A stretch of 64,000 nt of DNA from Hormiphora californensis (Eukaryota > Ctenophora > Tentaculata > Cydippida > Pleurobrachiidae): the NCBI GenBank assembly GCA_020137815.1, contig CM035351.1, positions 5,383,792 through 5,447,791 on the forward strand, in the 5' to 3' direction. Both the position numbers and the translations under genes were made by a program. The stretch's first letter is position 1. The number at the start of each line of letters is the position of its first letter. The notes beneath the pieces were generated by a model that was not told the origin of the DNA, did no database searches, and saw only the letters and a list, made by a program, of their open reading frames with translations. Positions 47,690-58,715 of the stretch are shown here, one piece after another.

Positions 47690-48000
47690 CAGATACTTTA
47701 TTTCGGGGGCTGACTCCCCCAAAGGGTCCGATCACAAGGATGCCCTTTTCCTTTTTAAGACCCCAAATTCGTGTGGCTCCCTCCTAGTTTTGGTACTTCT
47801 CGATCTTCTCCATCTCCCGGGCCGAGACTGACCTGTCCTTTGGTAAGCGACATCAATCAAAAGGGGTTCTTCTTTAGTTTTTAAAGGACCAGTCATTTTA
47901 AAATGCCCGGGGGGTTTTACCCGTCGTATGGGAAAATCCCAGGGGATCTTGATTCCATTCTGAGCACTTTCTCGCTAGTGGCCCCCCCTTTTGATTGGGA
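47690..48000 (-). pseudogene. Disrupted C-terminal part of a LINE-like (non-LTR) retrotransposon ORF
   Basis: Reading the minus strand and switching frames gives, in order, GIKIPWDFPIR, LLIDVAYQRT, REMEKIEKYQ and GILVIGPFGGVS. The series WDF-I, LIDVA, E-EKI-KYQ-L and a VI-G-G-V tail is one I recognise from the C-terminal region after the reverse transcriptase of invertebrate non-LTR elements. Frames are broken by apparent indels in the poor-quality block, so whether the element is intact cannot be judged. Reverse transcriptase catalytic motifs were not found upstream. Confidence 0.55.
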
Positions 48001-51000
48001 GGAAAATCCGTGGTCCTGGACAATCCCCGTGTAGGGCACCTACTCGATCTGTCGGGTTTAAATCCGTTGGCAAGTTTCGTGCACCCCTTTTAGGATGTTT
48101 TTCCACCGACTCGTTGTTTTGGGTTTTTACATATCGGCATTTTCTCGTCGCTCCATCCTCTTTCCGATAGACCCCCTTTTCAGCCCCGGGGTTTTGTGCG
48201 AGGGCCCTTTTGTCCTGGGGAAAAAGGGGGGTTCTTATTGCTAAAAGGTCCTTTGGGGGGGCCCAGGCCCATCCGTCTTTCGCCCCCCCCTTCTTCAATT
48301 TGCTTCAAGATTTCCCTGAACCTTTGCTTTCCATTTTTTTCCCAAGGATCCGCCTAAATCTTTCCTTCTGGTTTCTGCTTCCCTGGGTCTGCAAACCTTT
48401 TCTCTCGCATCGCGGCGGGGAGGGCAAAACTTTGATCGTGGAGTTGTGAAAAATCACAGTCTGTTTTTCCCCTTTGCATGACATTTCAATCCGCTGGGGG
48501 CCCCTACCCCCTTTTTTTCCGGTGACTATAGTCGTGCGTCCTTTTTATCTTGATTACCCTCTTTCAGGTGGCGGGGTAAGTTCCACCCCTCGGCTTCGGA
48601 ATGGGCCATCCAAATTCCAACCTAACGGATCACGGGTATTGCCCATGTGTTGATTGCGTGTAAGGTTCTTGCCTGACGGGCTCGAGACAACAGCTCTTGA
48701 TCTTCGGGGGTACCGTTTTGCCCTTTTCTTTCATTTTTGATGTAAATACTCAACCCAGGTGCCGAGGTACTTGTGCCTCCATCCTCCACTTCAGGTATTC
48801 GGTCTCCATTTGGAAAGGGTTTCTTTTCCCCCTGCTTTTTGGTTTCTGACTCCTCCAGAGTCTAGTGCTCCACATTTGGATTACCAAAGGCTTTGGCAGT
48901 ACTAAACTTTCGGGATTCAAAGAGTTGTGATGTCATCTTTCGGGTTAGCATATGCTTAAGGTGTCCTTTGAGGCGGGGGTTAATACATTTTTTGGTTTGG
49001 AGCATCTGGATTGGTATGGGTACCCTCCCTTGGCTTTGGGGGGAATGGCAAGGGGACAGTCCTTAAAAAAGTTATAGGGGAGACCGTCTCCGGGGAAGAG
49101 GCCCTTTTTGATGTTTTTTTGGCCCATGGCGGCCGTTTGTACTTTTTGACAACACACTTTTGGGAAACGACCCTCGAACCCCGGGATTTTTGGGGTTTAC
49201 TTGCACCCCCCTGGATTTAGGATCCGGATGGGGATCGATCTAGGCCTTTTGGTAATCAAAAGGCCCAATACAAAGATATTTTGTGCGTTTGCAATGTCGC
49301 AAGACATTTTGTCGATTGTTTTTTGCTCCTACACCCTCGCTTTTTTTCCGGCACCCTTTTTTCTCTCCGGAAGACCGTTTCCCGGGGGTTGGGGTTTAAA
49401 AATTTCTTCTGATAATTTCCTGTATACATTCCAGGGGGTTGGGGGAGCAGGTTGGGGGCCCTAATCCCCCCCGGGTTGGGGGTTTCCCTTTTTGGGGTCT
49501 TTTAACGGGAGAAAGGTTCTCCCTTCGTCCCACGGGGGGACCGACTCGTAGCGGGGGTTTTCTTTTAGAACTAGCACCGTCCATGGAGGCGGGGTCGTGT
49601 TTTAAAAACCCAAAAAGGCGTGGGACCGTAAATACCAGGGGATAACCCATTGGTCCCCTTTTTCCACGGGCTGTTACTCGTTCCGGGGTGACGGAAACCC
49701 CGTTTTTTTACCGTTTCAAAATTCTTTTGGGCAAACCGTCTAACCCTCTGTGCAGTTTATGGCCCTTCGTTTTCCCAATTTTTTTTTCCAGAATTTTAAG
49801 GGCCCTATTTGGTCTTCTGGAGTGTTTCAAGGGTATGGATCCGACCACTTTTTCTCCATTTCCGGAAAAGTTCGCTGATTTTTTCTGGAACAGGTTTTGT
49901 AGCAAAATGTTGCTGCTTTTCTTGATCTTTTAACTTCCGGCCTTTGCCAGCAGTCTCTCTTCACTTCCTTATTCCCCGTTTATACCCTTTTGGGTAGGAG
50001 GGGGGTATCTTTAATGAATTTAGTTTGGAATTTTGGGGGGCTCCTTGCTCATTGGGGTCCCCGGGAGGGGTCTGAGCGAAGCGGGCGACACCTCTTCGAG
50101 TCGTCCAGCCACATGGTTGTTTGTTTCTTCTTGGGGGGTTGCTGGTAGATTCCTCGGTCCTCAACCCCTTTGTTCCGGACCACTGAGCTAAAGACCATCG
50201 TAGCGTGTTTAGTGTGGTTAGGTCTGGGTTTTAAACGATTTTTAAGACCGGACCTAGTGATCGATTTTCCACAGTGTTTTTCCCCCTGGGACTTGTCTCA
50301 ATCATGCCCCTTTATGAGGCTCGTTATCAAGGAGTTTTGGAACACTTCTTTTCAGGGTCAGGCGTTGTTCTTCTTTTCCCCTGGGTTTTGTAGGGGCAAC
50401 GGGGTTTTGGAGGTGGGTTGTCTCTTGGGCCCGCCGCCGGCCGCGTGGGCTCCTCCGTTCAGATGTGGCCGCTTCTTGATTTCCATAGCCTTTGTGGTGA
50501 AAGTAGTCCCGTATGAGTTTAGAATTCATTTGGGATTTTTGAGCTGGGGGATCAGCTTGGAGGGGGAGGTTGTCTTTAACCATCTCCCTCCACCGATTCC
50601 CCACTTCTTATTCCGGTTGTGGTACCCGGGGATGAACACGAGCGTAGGTTCATTTCTGTGGGGCCTTTTGTTGTGGCCTCTTTGGGGGGGGGGGCGGGGT
50701 GTCTGTGTTTTTCCCCTTTTTGTTGTACCGGACCAGCGGTTTTTAATAAACCGTGAGGTCCACCGGGAGACGTTTGGCCATTGCTAGGGCTGATATTGTC
50801 ATCTCCGTGGATTCACCATGTGTTCAATTTCCCTTTTAGATTGAACTGCCCAGCGATTTTTTTTCCCGGCAGGGGTCATATTTCCTTTTTCTTCCCCGGG
50901 CGTTCTCCTCTTCCCCGGGGGCCGGTTGCGGGTTCGGGGAAGTCATAACCAAGCTAGGTTCCTTGCTTTGACCCGCCTTTCCTTTGGTTTTTGGATGTTT

Positions 51001-51259
51001 GCTCTGTCGGATAAATGATAAGTTAGGGGTGGTTTCAAACCCAACAGGTTTTAAATAGTCATCGGTTTTTTTTGAAAAAAAAACCCCCGGGTTTTTGGGG
51101 GCTTAAAACTGACCCGGTGAGCGGGAACGGAACCCACCGCCCCATTTGGTCCTTATAGATGGTTTGCCCCTCCTCCTTGCACTTTTCACACGAAAACCCA
51201 TTTCAGCGTACGGGTTTACTATTAATATGTCTATATGGGGGTTTGGGGCAGGGGCCGTT

Positions 51260-52340
51260 AAGCATTAATTTTAACGGGGAAAGGGGGGAACCCATCCTTT
51301 TCTGGGGCGGGGGAACTATCCTCTGTAAGCGGGGGTAACTATCCCTCTGGACGGGGTAAACTATCCTTCAGGAACGGGGTAGGGGGGAGATATCCTCTGG
51401 GACGGGCAACTACCCTGGAAGCGGGTAAAAAACCTCTCCGGAAAGGGTACTATCTTTTCCGGGGCGGGGCCCTTTCCCCGTGAACGGGGTTAAAAATTTC
51501 CCCTCTGGAACGGGGGGAAAATATTTTTAGAAAAGGGGGTTGGGGAGACATCCCCTCGGGACGGGGCCCCTTTCCCCTGGAAGGGGAAAATTCCTCTCTG
51601 GGACGGGGTAAAAAAATCTTCAGGAACGGGGGCTGGGGGTAGATTCCTCTTGGGGCGGGGGAACACCCCGGAAAGGGGGTAAAATTTGAAAAAAAAAAAG
51701 GGGGGGGGGGTAAAATTCCTCTCCCGGAAAGGGGTAACTTCCCTCGGAACGGCTACCAAACCTGGGGAAGCGGGGTAAACATCCTTTTCTGGGACGGGTA
51801 AACTATCTTCTCAGGAAAGGGTTGGGGGAACTATCCCTCTGGGGCGGGGCAACTATCCTCTGTGAACGGGGCAATCCAACTGGATCGAGCCCCCTTAAGA
51901 AATTAACACCTCTCGGGGGGGGGTACTTCCTCGGAAGGGGGGTAAACTTTCCCCTGAACGGGTAAATATCCCCCTCGGAAAGGGGGATGGGGGGTTAGAC
52001 ATCCTCTCTGGGCGGGGGAACTATCCCGTGAAGCGGGTAAAATATCCTTCCGGGGAAAAGGGGGGGGGAAACTTTCTTCTGAAAAGGGGGACAATCCAAC
52101 TGGATCGGACCCCTTTTTTGAATTAATATCCCTCTGGAAGGGGCTCATCCTCTGTGAAGCGGGGGAAACTATCCTCTTGGACGGGTAAACTATCCTCTCC
52201 GGAAAAGGGGTATGGGGTGACTATCCTCTCTGGGCGGGCAACTACCTCTGTAAGCGGGGGTAAACTTCCCCCTGGAACGGGGGGAACTATTCTCCCGATC
52301 GGGTAAATCCAACGGATCGGACCCTATTAAGAATGGAATG
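51260..52340. repeat. Degenerate tandem array 'GGGTAAACTATCCTCTCTGGAACG'
   Basis: Dozens of 20-24 bp units of the form gg(g)taaactatcc(t)ctctgg(a/g)acgg, with a longer period marked by 'caatccaactggatcggacc' at about 51872, 52090 and 52300. Unit differences are mostly homopolymer lengths, so the true array is probably far more regular. Confidence 0.75.
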
Positions 52341-53996
52341 GGGGTTTGCGATTAGTATCAGGTGGTTTTAGGGGTTTTGTAGGGAAAGGGGCAAGGGAGG
52401 TCCCCCAGGTAAAATATCCCCTGTGGCGGGGAAAATATCCCCTCTGGAACGGGGTTAAAAATACCCAAGGAACAGGGTATGAAAAGGGTTTAGGGGGTTT
52501 TAGATTGTTCGGTTGGTTGGGTTTGATAAAGGGCATTGGGTCCAAGGTGGCTGGAAGGGTGCCTGTTTCCCCGGGGAAACCCTAAGCCGGGAAAGGGGGG
52601 TAGGCGTAATATTGGCATGAAAGTGGGGGCCGCCCCCAAGAAATCTTTTTTTGTTTTTATTTTTTATTTTTTCCGTTTTTTGAACACGCCACGCTTAGCC
52701 ACGGCCACACACCGAAAACGTCAAGGGGAAAAGGGGATGGGGAAAAAAGGACCCCCGGGGACCCGTGCCCGGGGGAAACCCAAGGGGGTGGTGGAGGGGG
52801 GGGACCAACCCCCCCCTCTTTTCTCTCCTCTTTTCTCTTTCCTCTCTCCTCTCTTCTCCCCCCGCTCTCTCTCCCCCTCTCTCTTCCTCTCTCTTCCTTT
52901 TTTCTTTTCTCTCTCTCCCCTCTCTCCCTTCCCCTTTCGTCTTCCTTCCCCTCCTTCTTTTCCCCTTTTTTCCCCCTCTTTTCCCCCCCTTCCTCCCCCT
53001 TTTTGTTTCCTTTAGCCCACTCTCTTTTCCCCCCGGGGGGGGGGTTTTCCCCTTTAGCCCTTGGGGGGCCCCTCCCTTTTTTCCCCCCCCCTTTTCCCTT
53101 TTTCCTTTTGCCCTTTTCCCCATTTTTTTTCCCCCTTTTTCCCCTTTTGGGGTTTTTTGCCCCTTTGGCCCTTTTTTTTGGTTTGGGGGGGGGGGGGGGG
53201 GGTTTGGGGGTTTTTTAAAGGGGGTCCCTTTTCCCGAAAAAAACCCCCCTTTTATTGGGGGAGGGGGATTTATTTTTAATCTTGGCCCCTTTCAAAATTT
53301 TGGTTTTGAACACTTTAAACCCCTTTTTTTTTAAAAAAAAATTTTGGGGGGAAAGGGTTTGGGGTTTTTGTTTCCGAAAGGGGGGGGGTAAAATTAGCCT
53401 TTTAGTTGGCTTCAAATTTTAAAAAAAAAAAAAAGGGGTTTGAAAGGGCCTAAAAATTTCCCCGGAATTTAAAATAAATCAGGCTTTTTTTAAAAAAAGG
53501 GGGAAATGGGGGGGGTAAAAAAAATTATTTTAAATTTATTTTTCCCCCGGGGCCCCCTTGTTTTTTCCCCCCCTTTTTTCCCCCCCAAAAAAAATTTTTT
53601 TTCCCCCCCTTTTTTGGGGGTTAAAAAAAATTAAAAAAAAAAAAAAAAGAGGGGACCTCTTCCTTTCACTTCGTCTTACACACTTGCACACACCCTCATC
53701 TTATCTTCACTCTGTTTTCAACCCTCACTTTCTCCTCTTCCGTACCGTTTTTGTATTCCCTTTGGCCTTTTCACCTCTCTGTTACAGCGGGGGCCGGGGG
53801 GGGGGGGGGGCTACACCGCTCAGCACTTAACTTGAAGTGGGGCTCACCTGCCCAGAAGTTAAAACACCCACACACATTATATGGGCGGATTATTCGTTTA
53901 AGCTAACTTGTTGGCCAATGAAAGACACTGGTGTGCAACTTTTGAGGTTAGTTGTAACACTATGTGAACATGCAGCAGCGTTTTTTGAGATGAGAG

Positions 53997-54045
53997 AAAG
54001 AGAGGGAGAGAGAGAGATAGAAAGAGAGAGAAAGAGAGAGAGAAT
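53997..54045. repeat. GA-rich microsatellite
   Basis: GAGA/GAAA units just after normal sequence quality resumes. Confidence 0.8.
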
Positions 54046-54172
54046 TTAGAGAGGAAAATATATATGGTACAGCGAGAGGAGGAAAACAAAGATAATATTA
54101 GATAATTTGGGAGACCGGTACTTCAGTTTCTTAATTCAAGTTGACTGCCAAACATTTACAAATCCCCACATA

Positions 54173-54951
54173 GGGTAAACCGGGGCAATTCGAACAACTG
54201 GGGCAATTCGAACATAGTACTGCCCGTCTCTCACCTAGTTAAGCTATCATAATGACGTCATCCTATCTCCAGAAGAAAACTGCTCGTTCGAGCCTGCCCG
54301 TTACCACTAAATAGGCTCTAGATCCGGTTTAAGTTGGTCAATTTCCGATTTGAAAAAACCAGCTGAAAGCTAATAATATCAGCTTTCAGATGGTATAAAA
54401 ATTATTTAAATATTCGCATGTTTTCATTCCAAATTCTGGTAAATTAAGATTACCGGGGCAATTCGAACAACCGGGGCAATTCGAACATGGGCAATTTGGT
54501 TAACACACCGGGGCAATTTGGTTAACTCCCGGGCCAATGATGTGCAGTTCTTTGTACCACGTGATCACGCGTGATACCGGGGCAATTCGAACAAGAACGA
54601 CCAGCGTGTAGATTGCGTGTAGATTACATTGTTCGAATTGCCCCCACCTCTAACAACACCAGGCGGGAATCTTCTTCTGGTGTTGTGAGGACGTTCACGT
54701 GACTCCCACGTGACGAAATAAAGCACTCCTATTGGTGTTGTCCGAATTGCCCCGGTACCATTTTTTCCGACCAAAATTTTTAAATTAGTTATTTAGTTAA
54801 GTAAATGATGGTCCCTAGAGTTGAAATTTATCTTATTTGAAAGATAAAATAATGAACTTTAATCCTATATAATTTTTTTCATTCTATCTTTTTTTAAATG
54901 GGAGTGAGAACCGATTAAGTAAAAAGTTAACCATTTTGCCCCGGTTTACCC
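54173..54951. mobile_element. 779-bp element with GGGTAAACCGGGGCAA ends
   Basis: Left end GGGTAAACCGGGGCAATTCG, right end TTTTGCCCCGGTTTACCC, with TA on each side (54171-54172, 54952-54953). The motif 'ccggggcaattcgaac' recurs about five times inside in both orientations. No transposase frame. The TA insertion point directly adjoins a candidate exon (55010-54955) whose donor would read GAG|GTAGGG. Confidence 0.85.
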
Positions 54952-54954
54952 TAC

Positions 54955-55010
54955 CTCTAAAACACTGTTATAGCTGTCATTTGGTGCTTCCTCTACGGCC
55001 ATCATCAGGT
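54955..55010 (-). CDS. Candidate 5' exon, possibly of the SECISBP2-like gene
   Basis: Between acceptor cccttcag and donor GAG|GTAGGG one frame is open: DLMMAVEEAPNDSYNSVLE, starting with two bases of a split codon. Its phase does not match the candidate exon at 55207-55136, so at least one of the two is misjudged or an exon is missing. Confidence 0.35.
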
Positions 55011-55135
55011 CTGAAGGGATAAATAGAATTAATAATTAATAATGGTTATAATTAATTAAACCCAACTAGTTTTACAAAAACTTGGCTAACTGTCATGTTT
55101 TGGATATCATGGGGATGTTGGTGTTGGTTACTTAC

Positions 55136-55207
55136 CGCTTTGAGTTGGTGAAGGGGAAGGTTGTGGAGGGGGGCTGTACTACTGGGTGTGAGCGTGTCGA
55201 GGAGATC
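55136..55207 (-). CDS. Candidate 5' exon, possibly of the SECISBP2-like gene
   Basis: Acceptor ttatcctag, 24 open codons (DLLDTLTPSSTAPLHNLPLH then QLKA), donor GCG|GTAAGT. Phase 0 matches the end of the candidate first exon at 57009-56938. Confidence 0.45.
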
Positions 55208-56634
55208 CTAGGATAACAACGAAACAAAATGGTCTCTACTAGATTTTCATACCCCACTCCGAACCATACTAGAAACCCGGGATTAGTGAAGGGATAATGT
55301 TACTATATTTTGGTCTAAAAATGTCAACTTCAAAAAACAAGTGTGTATAGCGTTAAAATCACACATAAAGGGAAGAAGACGAAGCATATTTGCTGTTTTA
55401 TATACCGCCCATACACGACAATGTCAGATAAGATGAACAAAACATGCTGCATACACTTCTTATGAAATGAAGCAATGTTTGAAGAAGTAAAAAAAAGCAG
55501 AGACAAATGAATTATCATATTTAATTTGGCCGGATTTGTATATAATACCTCGGTTTAATATGTAAGGCTTAGCATGAGTTATCTTCTGGTTGATGTCTGA
55601 TTCAGAGTTTATTCTGCCGAGGCTGCACCGAGAAATAAGAATAAAGAGTCCTATTTTTTGACTTAGCAGCTTACAATTTAACTTTGGGCGCTAGTGAATT
55701 AAAGCATTCGCCGTAATATATATACGAACGATTGTAAAAAGCTTGGCAATTGATCCACTGGATAGGACACATGCTGTAGATCCTTTTGAAGAGCTGGAGG
55801 GGACTGTAGCACATACATTCTACCTAGTTAGAGGCGCCAGCCCCTGTATCATGCCACAGCGGAGAGATCAACAAAGAAGACAACGGGGTATGCTGAGTAT
55901 ATAACCCAAAGGCCAACACCGCTGTGAGAAAGATAGTTGAGAGTTGGAGCCAGAAAGAGCGGACGTCTTTACAGCTTTTAACAGAGTTAAGTTGTCGTTT
56001 TTTTAAGGTTAAAATTTAAAATTTAAATAGAGCCGAGAGAAACTTTGCAGGAAAGAACCTCTCACCAGCCCAACCTCTCCTGGTGTCGGTTGTCACTCCC
56101 TACTACTCTAATTTTCCGGCTCGAGGACGTGACAGAGCTTTGTAGCTCGGAAATTCGCGGACCCGAAGGAGTCTCTTTAGCTGAAGAAAATTATTTGAAC
56201 TCCCAGTCAAGACTAGGAGAAGTGGATGACTCCTAACTCCTAAGTCTCAGTCAAGACTGGGAGCCGTACCAAGGTTCTTATTGAACACGAGTAGAGTTGA
56301 GAAGAAAGCAGAACGCGTTTTCACGTCTACAACAAACCGATACCTGGGCCTCAGATATGAAACGCAAGCAACGATTGGTTTACAAAGTGGTACATCACCG
56401 AAGTGTCGAGGGTCCCGGTTTTTTTTCAGGTTGTCGCCGAAAAAAATATCGGAAATTTCATTTTTTATTTTTTTATTTCGGAGCCATAAAAATCCGAATT
56501 TGCGCGGCGGGTGTTCGAGCGCGCAAAACCAGGATTTACGCCGCGCGGTTTTTTCGCTGAATCTGCCAAACTTTTAAAAATGCTGCCTGCCAAAAAATTT
56601 TGTATCACTTAAAAGTGATGCCTCATGAGGCCCC

Positions 56635-56776
56635 TCGGAAATGTTCAAGTCATGCACAATCAAGTCACGCCCACCAATCACAGCTCAGAACGCGCGGAGG
56701 GCTTCGCGCGTTCTGAGCTGTGATTGGTGGGCGTGACTTGATTGTGCATGACTTGAACATTTCCGAGGGGCCTCAT
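56635..56776. mobile_element. 142-bp near-perfect hairpin MITE
   Basis: Left arm atgaggcccctcggaaatgt... and right arm ...acatttccgaggggcctcat are exact complements for about 67 bp, with a short loop (gagggctt) between gaacgcgcg and cgcgcgttc. The lack of mismatches suggests recent insertion or homogenisation. Confidence 0.9.
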
Positions 56777-56937
56777 AGCATTGAGAGGAAATCGGAGGAA
56801 GATCGCCATCACCAACCTAGCTTGCACTGAGCTTGTTACGTGAAGTGAATATATGAAGAGGATAAGAAGAATTATCAAGACCATGAATTAATTTATTATA
56901 TGTTTAAAATCACTTAAAAGTTAAAAAGCGCACTTAC

Positions 56938-57009
56938 TGCATCTGTCTGTGGACTGTACTGAGTACTCTGTAGGATGTAGCTCATGCCAATTGCATCACT
57001 CGCAGCCAT
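56938..57009 (-). CDS. Candidate first exon of the SECISBP2-like gene
   Basis: ATG followed by 24 codons (MAASDAIGMSYILQSTQYSP then QTDA) to a strong donor GCA|GTAAGT. Strand and order fit the 5' end of the SECISBP2-like gene, but the intervening poor-quality block hides the connecting exons, so it could belong to a separate small gene. Confidence 0.45.
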
Positions 57010-57281
57010 GAAAACTGATTCGTTTTTAAATGTTTCCTAAACGATCAAAAATCACTCCAAAAGGCAAAGCAAACAAATTTATCGAAAGACGAAAACTGAA
57101 AGATCCCATCGTTGAGACCATCTTTGGGCAAAATATGTGCATCACAAAATAAATAATAAAGTAATCCTAAAGTAATCCTAAACTGTAAAGGTCACCGAAA
57201 TAGGCGTAAATAAAAGCGGCTGTTCCAGTTTGGGTTCCTCATTCCTTTTTACTAAATTAGGTGTAGGACCAGGACATGTGA
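57010..57281. promoter_or_regulatory. Possible bidirectional promoter
   Basis: Only 272 bp separate the minus-strand candidate start codon (57009) from the plus-strand palmitoyltransferase ATG (57282), so both genes would start transcription here. No TATA box or recognised factor site was identified. Confidence 0.35.
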
Positions 57282-58682
57282 ATGACGAAAGTAGGAGCAT
57301 GCCGAATTTCCACTGTTGCCCTTGTGGTCACATTCCTCCTCTCAGCCCTCGCTTACACCACCTGTAAGTATTTTCCATATTGTTGAGGTCAAGATATTAT
57401 CTGTTGGACCTTGCGATACCATGTTTTCACTAACATTAGTAATAATACCAAACGATGTAAAAATAAATGAGTGTCAACGGAACTGTTTTAAACTCTTTTA
57501 CCCTTTTCAGATTACTTTGCTGAAAATCGGCCCTACCAGAATAAAGTCGAGTCATACATTCTTATATGTAAGTACATTTAAATACACATTCTTATATGCA
57601 ATCACATTCTTACTGTTAGTTCGTGTGCAGATATCTCACTCTCAGATCTTCAGTGTAAATCTTGATCAATACTATTGCTACCCAATGTGACCACACAATG
57701 GGTATCTCCTACTGTAAATCTAGACAATAGAAATACACGGGGAAATACACCTATCCACTGCTGCAGCAGTCCACACAATACAGTACACGTGTCCTCACAA
57801 TATACAGCTACTACTACACTGTTCCTCTATTAAGCACGTCCACATGTTTCATCCAACTCTGTAATAATACAGCAATGCTACATTTGAGAATTGAGTTGCT
57901 ACTCAATTTGAGTTGCTACTAGCATCGTGACAGCTCCGTCCTATTAGCGGAGATTTACATTCTCCCTGTATCCAGGGGCTACACACACTTCGCTAACACA
58001 TATTATGTTTACCACCCCTTTACCATGATACAGTGGCAATACAGCAATAAAAGTATCGCCTTACAACTACCCAATAAATTGACTATAAGTTGGGTACCTA
58101 CAAACCATTCCTTCCCCTATTTCTCGCTGAAACCAATGTCATTGGCAATAACATCCCGTTACTAACTAACACCATTTCATAATAACACCATGCCTTTTCA
58201 GATGTCTTCCCGGGTTTGATGATCATGTTGTACTTTGTAATTGCAATAGCCTACATTCTCTGTATTCTGATTAAACCTGATCCCATCCCTGACGAGGTAA
58301 GTTCTAGAATTAGTTACGAAATAACGCCCCTCAAAAGGGGTACCGGATCCTACGCGACCTTCGTAGGGCGGTAGAGGAGGGGTAACTTGTTATGATCTAA
58401 CCCTTCTTTACATTTGTAAAAGAGGCGGGCGGGTGAGGGGAAACAGGGTCGAGCAAGGCAAGGGGTAACTTCGTTGGAGAGGGGTCTTTTTTGTGTCGCG
58501 AACAGCCTACATGAGCATATTTCACAATTATCCTTTTCACAAATATCCATTTAAGTTTTAACCACTCCATAATAAGACTAAATGGTTTCTGGTAGTTGTC
58601 TTGGCACTGTGGCAAGATTGTAACTTTTAGCTTTGATTAGGAAAACTGGGATAATATGGCTGACTAAATCTCTGTGTGAGGG

Positions 58683-58715
<33 letters not shown>

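Larger units (their letters stand above)
46190..53660. other. Low-quality or unpolished assembly block
   Basis: Base texture changes sharply: G, C, T and A homopolymers of 5-17 are everywhere, frames break every few dozen bases, and tandem units that should be equal differ mainly in homopolymer length. SECISBP2-like exons and a LINE frame inside it are recognisable but disrupted. This pattern fits uncorrected long-read consensus rather than biology. Coding calls within the block, including apparent stops, should not be trusted. Confidence 0.75.

Noticed and set aside
50170-50787. 205-codon plus-strand frame in the low-quality block
   Set aside because: No recognisable domain, and the surrounding consensus is unreliable; the opposite strand may carry retroelement sequence.
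52536-53334. Long Pro/Phe/Gly-rich frames up to 189 codons
   Set aside because: Homopolymer and CT/CCCTTTT sequence in the low-quality block; no protein-like composition.
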